In this document: piece after piece, positions 1-6,621 of the stretch | How the letters are laid out: the number at the start of each line of letters is the position of its first letter | Numbering within the stretch: position 1 is the first letter of the stretch | Source: Phycisphaerae bacterium | GTDB taxonomy: Bacteria; Planctomycetota; Phycisphaerae; UBA1845; PWPN01 | Length of the DNA: 9,743 nucleotides | Assembly: GCA_003557125.1 (NCBI GenBank) | Contig: PWPN01000201.1 | Span: 1 to 9,743, forward strand | Direction of reading: 5' to 3' | Notes under the pieces: generated by a model | What the model was told of the DNA's origin: nothing | Seen by the model: only the letters and a program-made list of their open reading frames with translations | The model's database searches: none | Translations under genes and position numbers: made by a program

Positions 1-149
1 GAGCGGGCGGGCTCATCATCGAGGTCCATCCCGACCCCGAACACGCCCTGACCGACGGGGCGCAGTCCGTCACGATCCCTGCGTTCCAGGAAATCATGCA
101 ACAGGTGAAACGCGTGGCCGAGGCGGTCGATCGGCAGATGTGCCCCTGA
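1..149 (+). CDS. aroF: DAHP synthase, C-terminal end (partial)
   Basis: The reading frame enters from the left edge (first full codon at 3) and stops with TGA at 147-149, giving 48 residues. The peptide contains GLIIEVHPDPEHALTDGAQS, which matches the C-terminal barrel strand and loop of the KDO8P-synthase-like (type I beta) class of 3-deoxy-7-phosphoheptulonate synthase. That enzyme condenses phosphoenolpyruvate with erythrose 4-phosphate at the entry of the shikimate pathway for aromatic amino acids, in the cytoplasm. The His and Glu of the EVHP segment belong to the metal and substrate site region in this family. The end of the protein (EIMQQVKRVAEAVDRQMCP) is the usual terminal helix. The rest of the gene lies outside the window, so a regulatory domain at the N-terminus cannot be judged. 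KDO8P synthase is a related alternative but fits the EVHP...DGAQS segment less well. Confidence 0.85.
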   Translation, partial: AGGLIIEVHPDPEHALTDGAQSVTIPAFQEIMQQVKRVAEAVDRQMCP

Positions 150-227
150 CAATGCACGTGGACGTCACTGGAAAGCCGGCGGCTGCACGACTATGTTTCC
201 CCTGACAGGACATTCGAGTCAAAACCT

Positions 228-1115
228 ATGGGGAAAAGGTCATTTACGGAACTGGCGTTCTCATCTCATGGCCCGTGCTCCGATCATACCGGAGCCATTG
301 GCAAACAAGCTCCGCTTCATGTCCCCAGGTTCATGGGAGCAGCCCTCGTCAGCCTGGTTCTGCTCATCGGGTGCGCCGATCCGACTCCCGTTCCGCATCG
401 GGATGGGAATGTTCCGAGACGCTATGCCGACGAGGCCCGACGGATCGATGCCGACCCGGTGAACTACCTGAGGGAGCTTGCTGAACGGTGCCGGACGCTC
501 GAACAGTATCGCCTCACTTTCCACCGGCAGGAAAGGCTCGGCGCGATCGGCGCACTCCAACCGATGGAGCACATCATCGCACTTTATCGCCGCGAGCCGC
601 ACAGCGTCAGTTTTCAATGGAAAGACCCGCAAGCCCCCTACTGCCAGGCGGTCTACGTTGAAGGGCGTTACAACGACAAGATGCTCATTCGTGAACGGAA
701 GGGTGTCCTCTTCATGCCGCCGCAAGATCGCATGCTCGACGTCGAGGATGTGGTCGAACTCGGACGTTCCAGGCAGCCGATCACAGCCTTCGGGCTCGAA
801 CAGCTTATCGATCGGACACTCGCCCCCTTCGACGACCCCGAGCTCGCGAAAGTCATGACGATCAGCTACAAGGGTGTCGTGCATCTGGAGCCTACGGGGC
901 GACCGGCCCATCATCTCCATATCACGCGCCCTCCCCTGCCGGGCGTCGAATACACGCAACAGGATTTTTACGTGGATGCCGACACAGGTTGGCCTGCGGG
1001 GACGGAACTGTGGCTCGAAAACGGGCAACTCGACGCACGTTATCTCTACAGTGACATCGATACGGAGGTGTCCCTCGCCGACTGGGACTTCGAGCTCGGC
1101 CCCTGCCCGTCCTGA
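228..1115 (+). CDS. DUF1571-like lipoprotein
   Basis: This 295-residue reading frame encodes a probable exported lipoprotein of unknown function. A hydrophobic segment (residues 37-47, GAALVSLVLLI) is followed by the lipobox-like LIGC with the candidate lipidated Cys at 49, so the mature protein would be anchored in a membrane. The mature part resembles DUF1571, which I associate chiefly with planctomycetes: the segment LAERCRTLEQYRLTFHRQER at 84-103, PMEHI at 112-116, a conserved-looking FQWKDP at 129-134, and VDADTGWP at 249-256 near the end. The beta-rich pattern is reminiscent of LolA/outer-membrane lipoprotein-sorting folds, but that is inference. The start is uncertain. ATG 228 gives an unusually long polar leader before the hydrophobic core, while ATG 333 starts right at the core but lacks a basic n-region; neither has a strong ribosome binding site. 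It lies 78 nt after the DAHP synthase gene on the same strand, and no functional link is evident. Confidence 0.75.
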   Translation: MGKRSFTELAFSSHGPCSDHTGAIGKQAPLHVPRFMGAALVSLVLLIGCADPTPVPHRDGNVPRRYADEARRIDADPVNYLRELAERCRTLEQYRLTFHRQERLGAIGALQPMEHIIALYRREPHSVSFQWKDPQAPYCQAVYVEGRYNDKMLIRERKGVLFMPPQDRMLDVEDVVELGRSRQPITAFGLEQLIDRTLAPFDDPELAKVMTISYKGVVHLEPTGRPAHHLHITRPPLPGVEYTQQDFYVDADTGWPAGTELWLENGQLDARYLYSDIDTEVSLADWDFELGPCPS

Positions 1116-1170
1116 CATGGCATTCCGGAGTCATACAGCGGCACACAAACGTCTGAAGCACCTTCTGTAG

Positions 1171-1192
1171 CGGCCGCCCCCCGTGGCGGCCG
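1171..1192. terminator. GC-rich hairpin, possible terminator
   Basis: The arms cggccgcc (1171-1178) and ggcggccg (1185-1192) are perfect complements around a 6-nt loop. The hairpin begins 56 nt after the stop of the DUF1571-like gene, where a transcription stop is expected between convergent genes. There is no T-tract on either strand (the plus strand continues with tcccacgc), so a classic intrinsic terminator is not shown. It may instead act with Rho or simply protect the 3' end. Confidence 0.35.
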
Positions 1193-1234
1193 TCCCACGC
1201 AAGATAATGCAACACTGCTCACAGCGTAGTGGCA

Positions 1235-1357
1235 CATGAGACCATGAGACAACGGGCGAGACGCCCGTACCACCCTTTATCGCATCACCCGGCAAGACGC
1301 CGTACCACGCTTTATCTCATGGACCCGGCGAGACGCCGTACCGCCCTGAACGCGTGA
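1235..1357. repeat. degenerate direct repeats built on a GGCGAGACGCC motif
   Basis: Three head-to-tail units of about 36 bp begin at 1253, 1289 and 1325. Each carries a core of the form c[cg]ggc[ag]agacgcc(c)gtacc: cgggcgagacgcccgtacc, ccggcaagacgccgtacc and ccggcgagacgccgtacc. Units 1 and 2 continue with an almost shared cac[cg]ctttatc[gt]catcac/catggac tail, while unit 3 decays after the core. Just before them catgagac occurs twice in tandem (1235-1242, 1243-1250), resembling the tail that joins the units. The core is itself an imperfect dyad (ggcg/cgcc). Motifs of this shape are common dispersed intergenic repeats in several GC-rich bacteria, so this is likely a local cluster of a genome-wide family. 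Family membership is inference. Confidence 0.7.
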
Positions 1358-1428
1358 GCCTCAAACCTTTGTTCTTGAGAGAAATATCCAATCGTGAAAT
1401 GCGATTAACCCGCGGCGGCCTTACGTGT

Positions 1429-2985
1429 TTAGCGCGTGGGGATCTCGGGAACCGGATGCGAAGCGTGCCCCAACGAGGCCCCTCGGCTGAGCCGATGCCC
1501 GAACCATGTGTTCAGGGGAACATAAAAATAGCCCACCATGAAAAGGCAGAGGAACGGCAGTCCGATCGTGATCTTCTGGTGAATGAGACACAGCGCCAGG
1601 CATGAGGCCAGGTAACAGCCGAACGCCAGTTCGAGCATCGATTGAACGTGGGCAGCCCCCTGTCTGCGGCGAGAGACGCGGACCTGTCGTTTCCACCGTT
1701 CGTCCCCTCGGCACGTAGCGTATTTCGGGGTGCGGACGAACTCTCCCGGCTTACCGAAAAAACCCGCCAAGGCGGCCCGGCTGTTGCTTAACGAGATACC
1801 GATCCCCAGCGCCATAAGAAACGGCACGTATTTGAGACTCTCGGCCCACGTCTTGAACTGCACGCGCTGGCTGGCGACATAAAAGCTCGTCGCACCGCAC
1901 GTCGCCAGCAGCAAGACGGATGCGTCGAACAGATACCGGCCCCAGCCTTCCGCGAACAGGTGGACCTTGAGGTAAATGACCGGGTACAGAAAGAGCGTCA
2001 ACAGCGTCACGTAAAGGTAGGCTGTGCATGACGTCAGATGAAAAAATGCCTCGATTTTGACGCGCAGGGGAAGGCGCGAACGAAGCACCGTCGGCAGCAG
2101 CTTACGGCAGGTCTGGGCACCACCCTTGGCCCAGCGATACTGCTGCTGCTTGAAGGCTTCCATGTCCGGCGGCAGCTCGGCCGGCGAGGTCAGATCGGGC
2201 AGATACACGAACTTCCAGCCCTTCATCTGCGCCCGATAGGAGAGGTCGAGGTCCTCGGTAAGCGTGTCGTGCTGCCAGCCTCCGGCATCGTCAATGCAGC
2301 CGATTCGCCAGAGGCCGGCCGTCCCGTTGAAACTCATGAATCGACCCGATCGGTTCCGGGCGGCATGCTCGATTACGAAATGCCCGTCCAGCAGAATCGC
2401 CTGCGTCCTCGTAAGAAGCGACTGGTCACGGTTGATATGCTCCCAACGGGCCTGGACCATCCCGACGCCAGGATCGGTAAAGTAGTGAATCGTCTTGGTA
2501 AGGATATCGGTCGGCGGCACAAAATCCGCGTCGAAGATGAGCACGAATTCGCCCGTCGCCGATCGAAGCCCTTCCTGGAGCGCACCCGCCTTGTAACCGG
2601 TCCGCACGGATCGATGGAGATGAACGATATCCATCCCCTTGGCCCGCCAGCGTGCGACGGCCGAGCGGGCGACCTCGACCGTCCCATCCGTCGAGTCGTC
2701 GAGCACCTGGATCTGGAGACGGTCGCGCGGGTAGTCGATCCGGCAGCTCGCATCGATGATCCGCGCCGCGACGGAACGTTCGTTGTACATCGGCAGTTGT
2801 ATCGTCACGCGTGGGAGTCGGCGGAAACAGGCTCGGAGCTTCGGGGCATTGCTGCGATACTTGTAAAACAGGTGAACGAGCTGGTAGCGATGGATCCCAT
2901 AGCCGCACAAAAGGACCAGGAGCACCAGATAGGAACCCAGAAACGCATACACCAGGGTCGGATTGGCCATGAGTCGGTCGATCAT
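1429..2985 (-). CDS. membrane-bound family 2 glycosyltransferase (cellulose synthase/CslA-like)
   Basis: The 518-residue protein is a processive-type GT2 enzyme that would add sugars from a nucleotide sugar at the inner face of the cytoplasmic membrane. An N-terminal membrane segment (about 10-32) precedes the GT-A domain. The diagnostic residues are in order: QLPMYNE at 63-69, DDSTDGT at 96-102, FDADF at 151-155 (metal-binding DxD), TEDLD at 243-247 (catalytic Asp) and QQQYRW at 280-285 (QxxRW, acceptor/product binding, typical of processive synthases). Several C-terminal hydrophobic segments follow (about 315-345, 352-372, 384-402, 450-470, 473-495), forming the export channel in relatives. 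No PilZ domain is seen, so direct c-di-GMP control is not indicated. The closest recognisable architecture is glucomannan/CslA-like or BcsA-like; the polymer cannot be told from sequence. The start at 2985 has GGGAG 11 nt upstream; an ATG at 2967 is a weaker choice. It lies 94 nt downstream of the HIT gene on the same strand. Confidence 0.88.
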   Translation of the reverse strand: MIDRLMANPTLVYAFLGSYLVLLVLLCGYGIHRYQLVHLFYKYRSNAPKLRACFRRLPRVTIQLPMYNERSVAARIIDASCRIDYPRDRLQIQVLDDSTDGTVEVARSAVARWRAKGMDIVHLHRSVRTGYKAGALQEGLRSATGEFVLIFDADFVPPTDILTKTIHYFTDPGVGMVQARWEHINRDQSLLTRTQAILLDGHFVIEHAARNRSGRFMSFNGTAGLWRIGCIDDAGGWQHDTLTEDLDLSYRAQMKGWKFVYLPDLTSPAELPPDMEAFKQQQYRWAKGGAQTCRKLLPTVLRSRLPLRVKIEAFFHLTSCTAYLYVTLLTLFLYPVIYLKVHLFAEGWGRYLFDASVLLLATCGATSFYVASQRVQFKTWAESLKYVPFLMALGIGISLSNSRAALAGFFGKPGEFVRTPKYATCRGDERWKRQVRVSRRRQGAAHVQSMLELAFGCYLASCLALCLIHQKITIGLPFLCLFMVGYFYVPLNTWFGHRLSRGASLGHASHPVPEIPTR

Positions 2986-3079
2986 CGGTACGCGTGCTCC
3001 CGGCGCAGAATGTCAGCATAAGGTGTATTTCGAGTCACTTGCCGGTACGCTACCCATCTTGCACATGACCGCCTGCGCG

Positions 3080-3514
3080 TCAATGGGCGTGCACGGTCAA
3101 GGCGGCCAACACGTCTTTCTGCACCTTTTCATCGCGCCCCTCCGCATAGGACGAGGCGTTCCACCGATACCCCAGCCCGTCATCGGCCGATCGTGGGATC
3201 ACATGCCAGTGGACATGCTGAACCTCCTGACCCGCCGACCGCCCATTGTTCTGGAGGATGTTGCAGCCCTCGGCCCCGACCGCGCCCATCACCGCCCGCA
3301 TGAGCCGCGGCAGATGACGTGTCAGCGCTGCGACCTGATCCTCGGGCATGTCCGCCAGAGAAACGTAATGTTTCTTCGGAACGACCAGCAGATGCCCCTC
3401 CGCCAACGGGCTGATATCGAGGAAGGCGAAGATCGTCTCATCTTCGAAGATCTTGAGGGATGGAATCTGACCCGATGCAATGTTGCAGAAGACACAGTTC
3501 GTCGCGCCATTCAT
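3080..3514 (-). CDS. HIT-family (histidine triad) nucleotide hydrolase
   Basis: This 144-residue protein belongs to the HIT superfamily, cytoplasmic enzymes that hydrolyse nucleoside phosphoramidates or dinucleoside polyphosphates. The signature HVHWHVIP lies at 100-107, with the histidine triad at 100, 102 and 104; the central His is the nucleophile in the family. The N-terminus has CVFC (Cys 7 and 10) and a His at 49, as in HIT proteins that carry a structural zinc. FLDISPLAEGHLLVVPKKHY (31-50) is the usual nucleotide-binding core, and NNGRSAGQEVQH (89-100) leads into the triad. I chose ATG 3514 because it makes the protein start just before the conserved CxFC and because a strong GAGGAGG lies 5 nt upstream; the frame stays open to 3688 but that extension is not HIT-like. 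It precedes the glycosyltransferase gene, possibly in one transcript. The exact substrate (HinT-like or Ap4A-type) is not resolved. Confidence 0.92.
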   Translation of the reverse strand: MNGATNCVFCNIASGQIPSLKIFEDETIFAFLDISPLAEGHLLVVPKKHYVSLADMPEDQVAALTRHLPRLMRAVMGAVGAEGCNILQNNGRSAGQEVQHVHWHVIPRSADDGLGYRWNASSYAEGRDEKVQKDVLAALTVHAH

Positions 3515-3519
3515 GACTG

Positions 3520-3526
3520 CCTCCTC
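3520..3526 (-). promoter_or_regulatory. ribosome binding site of the HIT gene
   Basis: The minus strand reads GAGGAGG five nt before ATG 3514. It decides the short start over the upstream in-frame ATG at 3688, giving a 144-residue protein of normal HIT length. Confidence 0.8.
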
Positions 3527-3980
3527 ACCGTTGAAGTCTGAGTTGCATCCTGTGCGATTGAGCGAACGTTCAGGCATCCGAACCCGCTTGTAATGATAGT
3601 TCCGGATCCCCTGTCGAGGCTTGGGCGCCTGATCATTTTCATGCACCCCCGCCCGTGCCGGAGCGACAGCGTGCACAAAGGCATACACGGCTAATCATGC
3701 TTGGCGGCTACGCCGATGCCGGAACATCCGTCCTTGAATGGTGACATCAGCGGAGAGGCTGATGCTCTTCCGTGAGATGTTAAATGATATACGCTTCAAC
3801 GGCGTTTTGGCCGTCCAGCGACGTAGAGGATTCTCAGAATTCAGCTCAGCCGATGCCCGCAAGCTTTCTCAGACCTGTATCGCATCGGCTTGTGAAAAAC
3901 CGTACGCGGCGACCCGTCGGAATAAGATCGGTTCCCGCAGTGCCCTATATCCCTATTCGCAATAGTGCGACACAAAGAGC

Positions 3981-3998
3981 CGCAGGCTTTAGCCTGCG
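3981..3998. terminator. hairpin downstream of rplQ, possible operon terminator
   Basis: CGCAGGC (3981-3987) pairs perfectly with GCCTGCG (3992-3998) around a TTTA loop. It begins 45 nt past the rplQ stop in the direction of minus-strand transcription, where the alpha operon should end. On that strand the hairpin is followed by ggctctttgtg, a poor T-tract; on the plus strand it is followed after three bases by TTTT. It could therefore be a weak or bidirectional terminator, or a copy of a short dispersed palindrome. Confidence 0.45.
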
Positions 3999-4042
3999 CG
4001 GTTTTCCATGCGTGTGAGCGCCGCGTCATCGTAACTATTCAT

Positions 4043-4762
4043 TCAGGTGGAAGACGGCTCGTCCTGGCCCTGGCTCTCGGATTCGGGGGCCTCCGGCTCC
4101 GTCTCGGCCGGGGCCGACGCTTCGGCCTGCTCGGCATCTTTCGCCGGCGCGTCGCTCTTGCGAGTTCCCTTGAGCGCCTTGGCCGCGGCTGCGTAGCGAC
4201 TCTCGATGCGTCGTTTACGGGCGGTTTTCTCCGGTCGAGTCACGGAACCGGGCGACTCTTCCTCGCCGACCAGTTGAAGCACGGCTTCGGCTGCACCGTC
4301 GGTGCGATTCGTTCGGCCGAGCTTGATAATCCGGGTGTACCCGCCGGGTCGATCCTCGTATCGGCCGGCCACGTCGTTGATGAGGTGGTGGATCACCGAT
4401 AACGCGGTGAACTTCTCTCCCGCACGGGCCTGGCCGAGCCGATGGCGCCGCCCGCTCCGAGAACGGAGAACGCGTTTGCGGGCCGCGTCGCTCATGTTCT
4501 CGTATTCTTCGCGGTAGTCGGCGGGAATGATCGCACGGTCGCCGAGGACCGCGGTCAGCCGTTGCCGGGCAGCCAGGTTCCCGCTCCGCGCTTTCCGGGC
4601 CAGCGTGATGACCCGTTCGACGAAAGGCCGTACATCCTTGGCCTTGGTCAGGGTCGTCCGAATTTGCCCGTGCTCGAAGAGGCTTTGAGCCATATTGCGT
4701 CGCAGCGCCTTGCGATGCTCGCTGGTTCGATTCAATTTTCGTCGTGCTACCCGGTGCCTCAT
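4043..4762 (-). CDS. rplQ: 50S ribosomal protein L17, enlarged
   Basis: L17 is a large-subunit protein near the peptide exit tunnel. Residues 1-75 are typical: MRHRVARRKLNRTSEHRKAL at 1-20, then NMAQSLFEHGQIRTTLTKAK (23-42) and the VITLARKAR helix (51-59). The C-terminal L17 signature reappears at 124-152 (IHHLINDVAGRYEDRPGGYT... followed by RIIKLGRTN). Two things make it 239 residues instead of the roughly 120-130 of common bacterial forms. One is an insertion of about 40 residues (about 78-118), very basic at RSRSGRRHR. The other is a tail of about 70 residues (169-239), first basic, then Ala/Glu/Pro-rich and acidic, probably disordered. It is the last gene of the alpha operon, 150 nt after rpoA; GGAG lies 8 nt before the ATG. 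No frameshift is apparent, and the insertion stays in frame with similar base composition. Confidence 0.96.
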   Translation of the reverse strand: MRHRVARRKLNRTSEHRKALRRNMAQSLFEHGQIRTTLTKAKDVRPFVERVITLARKARSGNLAARQRLTAVLGDRAIIPADYREEYENMSDAARKRVLRSRSGRRHRLGQARAGEKFTALSVIHHLINDVAGRYEDRPGGYTRIIKLGRTNRTDGAAEAVLQLVGEEESPGSVTRPEKTARKRRIESRYAAAAKALKGTRKSDAPAKDAEQAEASAPAETEPEAPESESQGQDEPSST

Positions 4763-4912
4763 GACTTCACTCCAAGGTCAAACAGCCGCGGCCCGTGCTT
4801 TTGGGCTCCGCCTCCATCCATTTTGCCCGATCTGCGGCATTTACGCATGGGCCGCCCACTGACAATCCCCACCTCTGCCCGAAGGCCGATTCCATCAAAC
4901 GACCCGACACCC

Positions 4913-6046
4913 TCAGCTCTCACCGGCATTGCCCGAGCTCGGCTGGCTGGCACTCAGGCCTCCCATACCCCCTGCGGGATTTTCGGATTCCTCTTCGGGC
5001 CCTTCGTGCGAAACATCTTCCAGGCCGTCGGCGTCCGGGGAGGGCGTCTCGTCCTGGCCTGAAAGGATACCCAGGCTCAGTCCGTGATCGGCCAGCTTCC
5101 GCTTGACTTCCCGCAGGCACGTTCGGCCGAAACTCCGCAACTTCAACAGGTCCGTCTCGTTCATCCGGACTAGATCGCCGAGCGTCTCGATCTTGGCTGC
5201 CTCGAGGCAGTTGCTGGCCCGTACGGAAAGATCGAGTTGCGAGATCGGCATGTCGAGGCGCTCCTGGAGCCCCTGATCCATGGCACTCGATTCGCCGAAC
5301 CCCTCGATCGCAGCCATCTCGGGCGAAACCGTCTCCTCGCCAAGCTCGTGATATTGTACGAAGGGGTTCAGGTGCTTGCGCAGGATCTTGGCCGCCTCCA
5401 CGCACGCATCTTCCGGCCGGACGGTGCCCTTCGTCCAGATTTCGAGGATCAGCCGATCGTAGTTCGTTTTCTGGCCGACGCGGGTCTCTTCGGTCTTGTA
5501 GCGGACGCGTGTGACCGGCGAAAAGACCGAGTCGACGGTGATGATTCCCAGCTCGTCGTTGGGGTCCTGATTTTCCTCGGCCGTGCGATACCCGCGGCCG
5601 GTATTGACCCAGAAGTCGATCGCCAGCTCGACCTCCTCGGTGAGCGTAGCGAGAAGCTGCCCCTCGTTCAGAATCGTGACAGCCGGATCCGCCTGGATGT
5701 CTGTCGCGAAGACTTCACCGGGCCCCTTGCGGATCAGGCGCATCGTTTTTTCGCCTTCGCCGTCGATTCGAACGACGAGGTTCTTGATGTTGAGGATGAT
5801 ATCGGTGACATCCTCCAGAACACCGGGTAGACTCATGAATTCGTGGTTTGCACCCGCGATCCGGATTTTCGTCACAGCTGCGCCTTCGAGGCTGGAAAGC
5901 AGCACGCGGCGAAGGCTGTTGCCGACCGTGATGCCGAACCCGCGTTCAAAAGGCTCAATGGTCAACCGCGCATAGGTGTCCGTACTGACTTTCTTGTCAC
6001 AGACCACTTGAGTCGGAAGTTCGAGGCCGCGCCACCTGGTTCGCAT
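4913..6046 (-). CDS. rpoA: DNA-directed RNA polymerase alpha subunit
   Basis: Alpha dimerises to start assembly of RNA polymerase, and its C-terminal domain (CTD) contacts UP elements and activators. The 377-residue protein has the N-terminal assembly domain (about 1-235), with ARLTIEPFERGFGITVGNSL at 26-45 followed by RRVLLSSLEGAAVT, and PFVQY at 228-232 before the linker. The CTD spans about 264-327: LDLSVRASNCLEAAKIETLG at 271-290, LLKLRSFGRTCLREVK at 300-315 and HGLSLG at 321-326. The Arg/Asn/Cys trio that binds DNA in E. coli (R265, N268, C269) appears as R276, N279 and C280; E. coli K298 and S299 are replaced by T309 and C310. An acidic, Ser/Gly-rich tail of about 50 residues (328-377) extends beyond the usual end. 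I chose ATG 6046 because it begins the conserved region and has GGAGG 7 nt upstream; the open frame to 6205 shows no conserved sequence. It follows rpsK by 194 nt. Confidence 0.96.
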   Translation of the reverse strand: MRTRWRGLELPTQVVCDKKVSTDTYARLTIEPFERGFGITVGNSLRRVLLSSLEGAAVTKIRIAGANHEFMSLPGVLEDVTDIILNIKNLVVRIDGEGEKTMRLIRKGPGEVFATDIQADPAVTILNEGQLLATLTEEVELAIDFWVNTGRGYRTAEENQDPNDELGIITVDSVFSPVTRVRYKTEETRVGQKTNYDRLILEIWTKGTVRPEDACVEAAKILRKHLNPFVQYHELGEETVSPEMAAIEGFGESSAMDQGLQERLDMPISQLDLSVRASNCLEAAKIETLGDLVRMNETDLLKLRSFGRTCLREVKRKLADHGLSLGILSGQDETPSPDADGLEDVSHEGPEEESENPAGGMGGLSASQPSSGNAGES

Positions 6047-6053
6047 CGAGTTT

Positions 6054-6058
6054 CCTCC
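6054..6058 (-). promoter_or_regulatory. ribosome binding site of rpoA
   Basis: GGAGG on the minus strand, 7 nt before ATG 6046. It fixes the rpoA start well inside the longer open frame that reaches back to 6205. Confidence 0.75.
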
Positions 6059-6078
6059 AATTTCCGCCAGAATCGAAC

Positions 6079-6099
6079 CGGGCACCGGATCGGTGCCCG
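6079..6099 (-). promoter_or_regulatory. 9-bp hairpin in the rpoA leader
   Basis: CGGGCACCG and CGGTGCCCG are perfect complements separated by a 3-nt loop, ending 32 nt before the rpoA ATG and about 20 nt before its ribosome binding site. No T-run follows on the minus strand, so it is not an intrinsic terminator. It sits in the gap where rpsD is often found. A role in mRNA processing, stability or translational control of rpoA is possible but not shown. Confidence 0.5.
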
Positions 6100-6240
6100 C
6101 CTCGTTCATCTGTCTTGCCACAGCGAGATGGAACCTCGTAGCTGATCGTAGTCCATTCGCACAATCGGCCCGACATTCCTGCCGATCGCTCCCGCTGCCC
6201 ATCACCGCCCCAGTCCGTTGCTACCGCCCGCTAACTAACG

Positions 6241-6621
6241 TCAGACTCTGCGTTTCTTGGGCGGACGGCAACCGTTATGGGGCAAGGGCGTCACATCCTC
6301 GATGGATTGCACGCGCATCCCGGCCGCCTGAAGCGCCGTGACCGCCGACTCCCGACCGGAACCCGGGCCCTTGACACGGATTTCCAGCTCGCTGACACCG
6401 AACTTCCGGGCCGCCTGTGCAGCCGCCTCGGCGGCGCGTTGGGCTGCGAACGGGGTACTCTTTCGCGTCCCCTTGAACCCACAGGTCCCGGCCGACGCCC
6501 ACGCGAGCGTCTCGCCGGCGGTGTCGGTGATGGTGATCATCGTGTTGTTGAACGTCGCCCGAATATGGGCGATGCCGCGCGTCACGCTCCGACGTGCTTT
6601 TCGTTTACCACCCTTAGCCAC
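6241..6621 (-). CDS. rpsK: 30S ribosomal protein S11
   Basis: S11 is a small-subunit platform protein bound to 16S rRNA near the mRNA exit. The 126-residue product is full length for the family and strongly conserved: [17 protein letters not shown] at 17-33, [20 protein letters not shown] at 41-60, [14 protein letters not shown] at 84-97 and the C-terminal [18 protein letters not shown]. The start codon is GTG at 6619-6621, with AAGGAGA 6 nt upstream. It overlaps the end of rpsM by 8 nt (the rpsM stop TAA is at 6614-6616), which suggests translational coupling. The usual next gene, rpsD, is absent; a 194-nt gap leads to rpoA. Confidence 0.97.
   Translation of the reverse strand: MAKGGKRKARRSVTRGIAHIRATFNNTMITITDTAGETLAWASAGTCGFKGTRKSTPFAAQRAAEAAAQAARKFGVSELEIRVKGPGSGRESAVTALQAAGMRVQSIEDVTPLPHNGCRPPKKRRV

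Larger units (their letters stand above)
1116..1428. other. intergenic region between convergent genes
   Basis: These 313 nt separate the 3' ends of the DUF1571-like gene (+) and the glycosyltransferase gene (-). I see no coding sequence. The region holds a perfect GC-rich hairpin (1171-1192), an 8-bp tandem duplication of catgagac (1235-1250), three degenerate 36-bp repeats (1253 to about 1357), and a small AATCG/CGATT dyad (1390-1406) that could fold in the 3' end of the minus-strand transcript. None of these hairpins is followed by a proper T-run. Confidence 0.7.
3515..4042. other. 528-nt intergenic region, no convincing gene
   Basis: This lies between the end of rplQ and the start of the HIT gene, both on the minus strand. 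The open frames here (for example + 3738-3965) lack any recognised domain, a good ribosome binding site or a protein-like composition. What can be seen is a perfect 7-bp hairpin at 3745-3764 (catcagc/gctgatg, loop ggagag), a small acggc/gccgt dyad at 3799-3814, and a 7-bp hairpin at 3981-3998. A promoter for the HIT-glycosyltransferase pair probably lies here, but I could not find well-spaced -35 and -10 hexamers. Confidence 0.6.

Noticed and set aside
261..1118. Minus-strand frame of 285 codons opposite the DUF1571-like gene
   Set aside because: No domain or ribosome binding site was recognised, while the plus-strand frame has a lipobox and a family-like pattern.
2038..3021. Long plus-strand open frame (327 codons) opposite the glycosyltransferase gene
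   Set aside because: The minus strand encodes a full GT2 protein with all catalytic motifs; this frame is antisense with no recognisable domain, a usual effect of high GC.
2986..3079. Promoter for the glycosyltransferase gene (TATGCT near 3015-3020 on the minus strand)
   Set aside because: No acceptable -35 hexamer lies 16-18 nt upstream, so a sigma-70-type promoter cannot be supported.
3230..3260. Possible nested features within the HIT gene on the plus strand
   Set aside because: Plus-strand frames over this gene are antisense shadows with no motif.
3515..3688. N-terminal extension of the HIT protein
   Set aside because: A strong GAGGAGG precedes ATG 3514, and the extension lies outside the HIT fold.
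3738..3965. Possible 75-codon gene in the rplQ-HIT gap
   Set aside because: No ribosome binding site, no recognised motif, and it runs through a perfect hairpin; a chance frame is more likely.
6047..6205. N-terminal extension of rpoA to an upstream ATG
   Set aside because: The added 53 residues show no alpha-like sequence, and a good GGAGG lies just before ATG 6046.
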